Source of the DNA: JADJEI01 sp035328465
GTDB lineage: Bacteria; Bacteroidota; Ignavibacteria; Ignavibacteriales; Ignavibacteriaceae
DNA length: 36,194 nucleotides
Assembly (NCBI GenBank): GCA_035328465.1
Contig: DAOLIQ010000024.1
Span: forward strand, 1 to 36,194
Direction of reading: 5' to 3'
In this document: positions 33,739 through 36,194 of the stretch, in pieces
Layout of the letters: each line of letters opens with the position of its first letter
Numbering within the stretch: the first letter of the stretch is position 1
Translations under genes and position numbers: made by a program
Notes under the pieces: model-generated
What the model was told of the DNA's origin: nothing
The model's input: the letters and a program-made list of their open reading frames with translations, nothing else
Database searches by the model: none

Positions 33739-34570
33739 TAAAATTATATTGTTACTTAAACTAACTCGTCCGATTAATTTCTTAATAACAGCAGTTTCAG
33801 TATTGGTGGGTGTAATTATTTGTGCTAAAGTGCCGCCGTCATTTCTGATAATTTTATTTGCAATGTTGTCCGCTGCTTTTAGTTCCGCAGGTGGTAATGT
33901 TATCAATGATATTGTTGATATTGAGATTGATAAGATCAGTCATCCCGAAAGAGCACTGGCTTCAAATTTAATATCAAAAAAAACAGCGTACATCTTTTAT
34001 ATTTTGTTGATAGCTGCTTCGATTGTTTTAGCATCAATGATAAATCTTAATTCGTTTATTCTTGTAATCACTGCAAATGCTCTGCTTCTGCTTTATTCAT
34101 TCTACCTAAAAAAAATTCCTTTAATTGGAAATCTTAATGTATCAATTCTCACCGGACTGACTTTTATTTATGGTGGAATAGTTGCTGGAAATATTAGCTT
34201 TGCCTTCCTCCCTGCAGGATTTGCTTTGCTGATTAATTTCATTCGCGAAATAATTAAAGATATGCAGGATGTAGAAGGGGACAGTAAAAATGGAGTGATC
34301 ACATTCCCCGTGAAGAATGGATTTGGTTCGGCAAAAAAAATTGTACTTATCGCTTCTATAGTTTTAATCGTGATTACTTTTGTTCCATTCATATTTAATT
34401 TTTATAAAATTGGATATTTTGTTTTGGTGATGATGATTGTAAACCCGATGCTTGTTTATAATATTAAATCACTTTATGATAATCATTCAAATAAAAATCT
34501 TAAAAGACTAAGCGGGATACTAAAACTTGCAATGGTTTTTGGTTTAGCTGCAATTTACTTTGGCAAATGA
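33728..34570 (+). CDS. UbiA-family prenyltransferase
   Basis: A 280-residue membrane enzyme with about eight to nine helices. Both Mg-pyrophosphate motifs are present: N60-D61-x2-D64-x3-D68 (NDIVDIEID) and D178-x2-D181-x3-D185 (DMQDVEGD). It transfers an isoprenoid chain to an acceptor. Candidates are MenA-type (menaquinone) or (S)-2,3-di-O-geranylgeranylglyceryl phosphate synthase-like enzymes, the latter often annotated in this phylum; the sequence does not decide. No other quinone gene is adjacent. It overlaps the genes on both sides (11 bp with Omp85, 4 bp with rnhB). Confidence 0.9.
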   Translation: MNSNKIILLLKLTRPINFLITAVSVLVGVIICAKVPPSFLIILFAMLSAAFSSAGGNVINDIVDIEIDKISHPERALASNLISKKTAYIFYILLIAASIVLASMINLNSFILVITANALLLLYSFYLKKIPLIGNLNVSILTGLTFIYGGIVAGNISFAFLPAGFALLINFIREIIKDMQDVEGDSKNGVITFPVKNGFGSAKKIVLIASIVLIVITFVPFIFNFYKIGYFVLVMMIVNPMLVYNIKSLYDNHSNKNLKRLSGILKLAMVFGLAAIYFGK

Positions 34571-35202
34571 AAAATTTTGATAAATCTTATTTGAGTGATA
34601 AAATAAAATTTATCGCCGGTGTTGATGAGGCAGGAAGAGGACCGCTCGCCGGACCAGTGGTTGCTGCTGCTGTGATTTTCGCGGACGATGTTTTTATCGA
34701 AGGCGTAAATGATTCGAAGCAGTTAAGTGAAAAGGAGAGGGAAAGACTTTTCCCGGAAATTATTTCAAAAGCAATTTGTGTCGGAGTTGCATCTGTTAGT
34801 CATGGTGTGATTGATTCGATAAATATTCTTCAATCATCTTTGCTTGCAATGAAAATTGCTGTTAGCAGACTGGGGCAAATCCCAGACTTGATTTTAGTTG
34901 ATGGAAATAAATCTTTTAAGTCCTCAATTCCTGTTCAAACAATTGTTAAAGGAGATTCGAAATCTTTTTCGATAGCCGCTGCTTCGATAGTTGCAAAAGT
35001 AACCCGCGACAGAATTATGAAGAGGTTGGCTGTTCATTACCCTGCGTATCTTTGGGAAAACAATAAAGGTTATGCGTCAAAGTATCATATCAGCGCAATA
35101 AAAAAATTCGGCGCAACACCCCTTCACCGTAAAACATTTTTAACGAGGATATTAAATCCATATCATCAAAATATTATGGAGTTCGAAAATGAATCACGAT
35201 GA
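34567..35202 (+). CDS. rnhB: Ribonuclease HII
   Basis: A 211-residue endonuclease that removes ribonucleotides from DNA-RNA hybrids. The start motif is GVDEAGRGPLAGPVVAAAVI, with D20 and E21. The other acidic metal ligands D112 (LVDGN) and D130 (KGDSKS) fall at exactly the spacing of known RNase HII enzymes. Full length. It overlaps UbiA by 4 bp (ATGA) and yraN by 14 bp. The rnhB-yraN pair is conserved in many bacteria. Confidence 0.97.
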   Translation: MKNFDKSYLSDKIKFIAGVDEAGRGPLAGPVVAAAVIFADDVFIEGVNDSKQLSEKERERLFPEIISKAICVGVASVSHGVIDSINILQSSLLAMKIAVSRLGQIPDLILVDGNKSFKSSIPVQTIVKGDSKSFSIAAASIVAKVTRDRIMKRLAVHYPAYLWENNKGYASKYHISAIKKFGATPLHRKTFLTRILNPYHQNIMEFENESR

Positions 35203-35581
35203 AAATGAAAAAGAATTTCCTTCTACCCGCGCAAAGGGGGATGAAGGCGAGGAATTAGCGGTTGAACTTTTGAAGGGAAAAGGATTTGAAATTATCGAAA
35301 GAAATTACCGATACGGTAAAGGCGAGATTGATATAATTGCAAAAGATACTGCAAAAGGTTTTTTGGTTTTTGTTGAAGTCAAATCAAGGAAGAATCTGGA
35401 ATTTGGTGAACCGGAGTATGCTATAACGCAAAAGAAAATTAAGCAGATAAAAAAAATAGCCGAGCTTTATCTTTATGAAAAAAATATTAAAGAAGCTGAC
35501 TGCAGGTTTGACGTAGTTGCAATTCAGTTTGGACAAAGCGCAAAACCGCAGCTCAATTATTATGAAAATGCTTTCGAGTAG
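35189..35581 (+). CDS. yraN: YraN family (UPF0102) endonuclease-like protein
   Basis: A 130-residue protein. The family pattern is complete: KGDEGEELAVELLKGKGFEIIERNYRYGKGEIDIIAKD, then FVEVKSRK. The restriction-endonuclease-like core has E21, D48 and E63-x-K65, a full PD-(D/E)xK set. The family has been linked to DNA processing, but its substrate is not settled. It is the last gene of the plus-strand run. No clear intrinsic terminator follows; instead, about 65 bp later, the 21-bp repeat array begins. Confidence 0.94.
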   Translation: MNHDENEKEFPSTRAKGDEGEELAVELLKGKGFEIIERNYRYGKGEIDIIAKDTAKGFLVFVEVKSRKNLEFGEPEYAITQKKIKQIKKIAELYLYEKNIKEADCRFDVVAIQFGQSAKPQLNYYENAFE

Positions 35582-35646
35582 ATAAGATGACTAAAACATT
35601 TTACATTACCCCCTACCAAGCTAACAACATCAAATAAATAAGATTT

Positions 35647-35919
35647 TGAGCACTCTACGCGACCTTGGAAGACGACTACGCTAAACCGATAAATGTCGCC
35701 GCGGATTTTGTAGATGCCTACGCACGTTTGGTAGATGTCTCCCTGAGTTGCGTTGATGTCGCCGCAAGTTGCGGGCATATTGCCGAAGGTTTGGGAGACG
35801 TGTACGCCTCGTTTTTACACATCTACCGCCGATTGGTAGATTTGTACGTGCGGACGGAAGACGTCTCCCGGGAAGCCGTAGAGACTCATAAAAAGAAGGA
35901 AGACCCCAATAAATTTAAC
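35647..35919. repeat. Array of about 12-13 degenerate 21-bp units with a palindromic core
   Basis: Thirteen adjacent 21-bp blocks are in register from 35647: starts at 35647, 35668, 35689, 35710, 35731, 35752, 35773, 35794, 35815, 35836, 35857, 35878 and a weak one at 35899. The core of each approximates the palindrome GTAGACGTCTAC (e.g. GTAGATGCCTAC, GTAGATGTCTCC, GGAGACGTGTAC, GAAGACGTCTCC), then GC, two to three variable bases and GTTTG. Position 5 is A and position 12 is C in all but one of the first twelve blocks. The array is much richer in G+C than its surroundings. Both strands have open frames through it, as expected from a 21-bp period without stops, but neither has a good start or ribosome binding site. 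It lies between convergent genes. Confidence 0.88.
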
Positions 35920-36067
35920 GGTAGATGAATATTAGGCTAATTTCTTGAATACGAGGCTGCGAATTTGATTACGGAACGATGTTTTTGTGTACGGGGTGAG
36001 TACAAGGGAATATTGATAGTATCAAATATCATTTTTTTTGAAGTGATAAAAATTGATGTAAAACTTT
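35920..36067. other. AT-rich spacer between the repeat array and the right-edge gene's terminator
   Basis: Gene-free; the whole gap from yraN to the right-edge gene (35582-36117) is about 540 bp including the array. A final partial core GTAGATG occurs at 35921, one base out of register. No RNA gene or promoter could be identified. Confidence 0.4.
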
Positions 36068-36098
36068 AAAAAAATCTCCAATGGCAATGCTAATGGAG
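36068..36098 (-). terminator. Probable intrinsic terminator of the right-edge gene
   Basis: Read on the minus strand, CTCCA (complement of 36094-36098) pairs with TGGAG (complement of 36076-36080), with an inner GCA/TGC stem, then a run of seven Ts (complement of 36068-36074). It lies 20 bp after the stop of the partial T9SS gene. Confidence 0.65.
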
Positions 36099-36117
36099 GT
36101 TCGTATGAATGGACACT

Positions 36118-36194
36118 TTACTTCAGCAGCATTAATTTCTTCGAAGCTGTAAAATCTCCATCAGTTAGTACTTCTATTCCTGTGTTATCATTTC
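36118..36194 (-). CDS. C-terminal end of a T9SS cargo protein (partial)
   Basis: The last 24 codons before a TAA (complement of 36118-36120) read NDNTGIEVLTDGDFTASKKLMLLK. The ending GDF-x2-SKKLMLLK matches the C terminus of the other T9SS sorting domains in this window (GSFTQVRKMTLLK, GNFIDTKKMVLLR). The rest of the gene lies beyond the window, so its function cannot be given. A hairpin with U-tract follows downstream, supporting a real 3' end. It converges with yraN across the repeat array. Confidence 0.75.
   Translation of the reverse strand, partial: NDNTGIEVLTDGDFTASKKLMLLK

Noticed and set aside
35560..35778. 72-residue open frame on the minus strand overlapping yraN and the array
   Set aside because: No ribosome binding site, it overlaps the end of yraN, and its GDIYxxx repeats mirror the DNA period rather than a known protein.
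35647..35919. CRISPR array
   Set aside because: Units are contiguous 21-bp blocks without unique spacers, far more degenerate than CRISPR repeats, and no cas gene is present.
35665..35928. 87-residue open frame on the plus strand through the 21-bp array
   Set aside because: It starts with TTG without a Shine-Dalgarno site, its 7-residue period follows simply from the 21-bp DNA repeat, and the opposite strand is also open with its own 7-residue period.
36105..36152. 15-residue ORF with a good GGAGG site on the plus strand
   Set aside because: GGAGG is one arm of the minus-strand terminator and the ORF lies opposite the conserved T9SS C-terminal codons.

Overview
The window reads as part of the chromosome of an AT-rich, Gram-negative member of the Ignavibacteria or a close relative in the Bacteroidota/Chlorobiota group. 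The main evidence is five genes whose products carry a type IX secretion (T9SS) C-terminal sorting domain, with a conserved NYPNPFNPS entry motif and a terminal KMxLLK-type end. Four of them also carry the PVELTSF...NWQTATE Ig/FN3-like linker typical of that lineage. Also consistent are a GWxTD protein, BamA/TamA-, LptE- and MlaF-like envelope proteins, and gene order around miaB. No rRNA, tRNA, CRISPR array, insertion sequence or phage gene was seen. The lineage is inference; the motifs are read directly.

Left part (1-6142, all minus strand): a secreted M1 metallopeptidase cut by the window edge, a DUF2721 membrane protein, a small degenerate receiver-like protein, a solitary MlaF-type ABC ATPase, and an exported MsrB next to a MATE-like transporter. 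Next come a plus-strand pair (a c-type heme DUF3365 lipoprotein and an acyl-CoA synthetase) and a convergent phosphotransacetylase, with a perfect hairpin between the convergent ends.

Middle (10003-15617): three T9SS cargo genes in a row: a cupredoxin protein, a probable carbohydrate-binding protein and a GH13 alpha-amylase. The last two look like a surface starch- or glycan-handling pair. Their 3' regions are related mosaics, and three kinds of short DNA repeat are built in frame into variable loops of T9SS cargo in this window. About 1.2 kb of gene-poor DNA follows, with two small membrane-protein genes, terminators and hairpins.

Right part (16638-35581): a tightly packed plus-strand run of about 20 genes, many overlapping or separated by a few bases: miaB, a SPOR/TPR protein, an MBL-fold hydrolase, a sigma-54 activator, lptE-like, a processive GT2, a TPR protein, an alkyladenine DNA glycosylase, a GT9 glycosyltransferase, DUF3108, a CPBP protease, a zinc-ribbon/DUF2007 protein, cdsA, rimO, a GWxTD protein, a PfkB kinase, an Omp85 protein, a UbiA prenyltransferase, rnhB and yraN. 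The theme is envelope and lipid biogenesis mixed with RNA and ribosome modification and DNA housekeeping.

The most unusual feature is at 35647-35919, between convergent genes: a GC-rich array of about 12-13 degenerate units with an exact 21-bp period, each built on the palindrome GTAGACGTCTAC. It looks more like a helically phased binding-site array or repeat-derived element than a gene. The window ends in the last 24 codons of another minus-strand T9SS cargo gene.
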